DNA of 64,000 bases from the NCBI RefSeq assembly GCF_036030735.1, contig NZ_CP107928.1, positions 8,432,001-8,496,000 of the forward strand, written 5' to 3'. This DNA comes from Streptomyces sp. NBC_00425. Lineage in GTDB: Bacteria > Actinomycetota > Actinomycetes > Streptomycetales > Streptomycetaceae. The first letter of the stretch is position 1. The number at the start of each line of letters is the position of its first letter. Under the pieces are notes generated by a model, which saw only the letters and a program-made list of their open reading frames with translations, made no database searches and was not told the DNA's origin. Shown here piece by piece: positions 63,359 to 64,000 of this stretch. The position numbers and the translations under genes are program-made.

Positions 63359-64000
63359 TCATCCGATCACCGCGGCGCGTACGCACAGCACGTCAGGCAG
63401 GTGGGAGGCCACCTGCTGCCAGCTGTCCCCGTCGTCCGCCGACGCGAACACCTCGCCGTTGCGGTTGCCGAAGTACACGCCGGCCCGTTCCGCGACGTCG
63501 TCGGTGCACAGCGCGTCCCGCAGGACGGTTCCGTAGTGGTCCCCCTGAGGCAGGCCCGCGGAGAGCGGCTCCCAGCTCCTGCCCGCGTCCGCGGTGCGGA
63601 AGACCCGGCAGCGGCGGTCGGCCGGGACCCGGTCCGCGTCGGCGTTGATCGGGAACACGTACGCCGTGTCCCCGAGGGTGGGGTGCGCGGCGACGGCGAA
63701 GCCGAACGTCGAGGGCAGGCCCGGGCCGATGTCGGTCCACTGCCCGCCCGCGTCGTCGCTCCGGTACACGCCCCAGTGGTTCTGGAGGTAGAGACGGTCC
63801 GGGTCCGCCGCGTCCCTCGCCACCTTGTGCACGCACTGGCCGAACTCCGGGTTCGGATCGGGCAGGAACACCGCGGAGACACCCGAGTTGGCGGGGGCCC
63901 AGTTCGCCCCGGCGTCGGCTGTGCGGAACACGCCGGCCGTCGACACGGCCACGGTCACCGATCGCGCGTCGCGCCGGTCGGTGAGGATCGTGTGCAGGCC
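63359..64000 (-). CDS. BNR/sialidase-type beta-propeller protein, partial
   Basis: The C-terminal 213 residues are in the window; the gene continues past 64000. It has several FRTADAGANW/RTADAGRSW/ASADDGDSW Asp-box (BNR) repeats, one per propeller blade, as in exo-alpha-sialidase-like and photosystem stability factor-like proteins. It lacks any visible catalytic motif in this part. Function unknown. Confidence 0.82.
   Translation of the reverse strand, partial: GLHTILTDRRDARSVTVAVSTAGVFRTADAGANWAPANSGVSAVFLPDPNPEFGQCVHKVARDAADPDRLYLQNHWGVYRSDDAGGQWTDIGPGLPSTFGFAVAAHPTLGDTAYVFPINADADRVPADRRCRVFRTADAGRSWEPLSAGLPQGDHYGTVLRDALCTDDVAERAGVYFGNRNGEVFASADDGDSWQQVASHLPDVLCVRAAVIG

Overview
The window is about 64 kb of very GC-rich DNA with dense genes, GTG starts, four-base ATGA gene overlaps and families typical of Streptomyces (DUF5709, DUF5997, PucR regulators, CebR-type boxes, a DasR-type box). 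I read it as a Streptomyces chromosome segment. No rRNA, tRNA, CRISPR array, insertion sequence or prophage was recognised.

Layout. 1-9.5 kb: partial acyl-CoA thioesterase, DUF3516 helicase, membrane hydrolase, cysteine-free L31, DUF5709 protein, a heterodimeric ABC exporter with one degenerate ATP site, and an L,D-transpeptidase-like lipoprotein. 9.8-19 kb: dicarboxylate symporter, a divergent MarR/ABC exporter pair around a palindrome, an MltG-like transglycosylase, a flavin monooxygenase, YjbQ, a cold-shock protein with a structured leader, a DEAD-box helicase and a DUF4177 protein. 19-24.4 kb: secreted esterases (large lipase-like protein, cutinase, antigen-85-like esterase) and a PucR regulator.

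24.4-32.2 kb is the most striking part: acyl-CoA carboxylase beta, fatty acyl-AMP ligase and an ACP-KS-AT-ACP-TE polyketide synthase in one operon, followed by the antigen-85-like esterase and, further on, a cutinase. This is the gene set of the mycobacterial mycolate condensation locus (accD4, fadD32, pks13, fbp, Rv3802c-type cutinase) in a non-mycolate genus. A divergent P450 that lacks the ExxR arginine flanks it.

34.7-47.5 kb is a five-gene overlapping operon: DUF4132 protein, a 1669-residue protein of unknown function, MoxR AAA+ ATPase, DUF5682-VWA fusion, SWIM protein. It resembles the E. coli yehI/yehLMPQ group and the MoxR/VWA conflict-type systems. 47.6-56.4 kb holds a cold-shock-domain protein, DUF5997, an orphan LysR effector domain, an Lrp regulator, a FUSC permease, a lactonase behind a DasR-type box, a CbiX-like protein without its usual histidine, a sugar kinase and uracil-DNA glycosylase.

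56.4-62 kb is a cellulose-utilisation locus: a LacI regulator, a GH12-CBM2 endoglucanase, a CBM2-GH6 cellobiohydrolase and several CebR-type operators. Its intergenic gaps carry four different tandem arrays, all with a 7-bp period. The window ends with an epoxide hydrolase and a partial beta-propeller protein.
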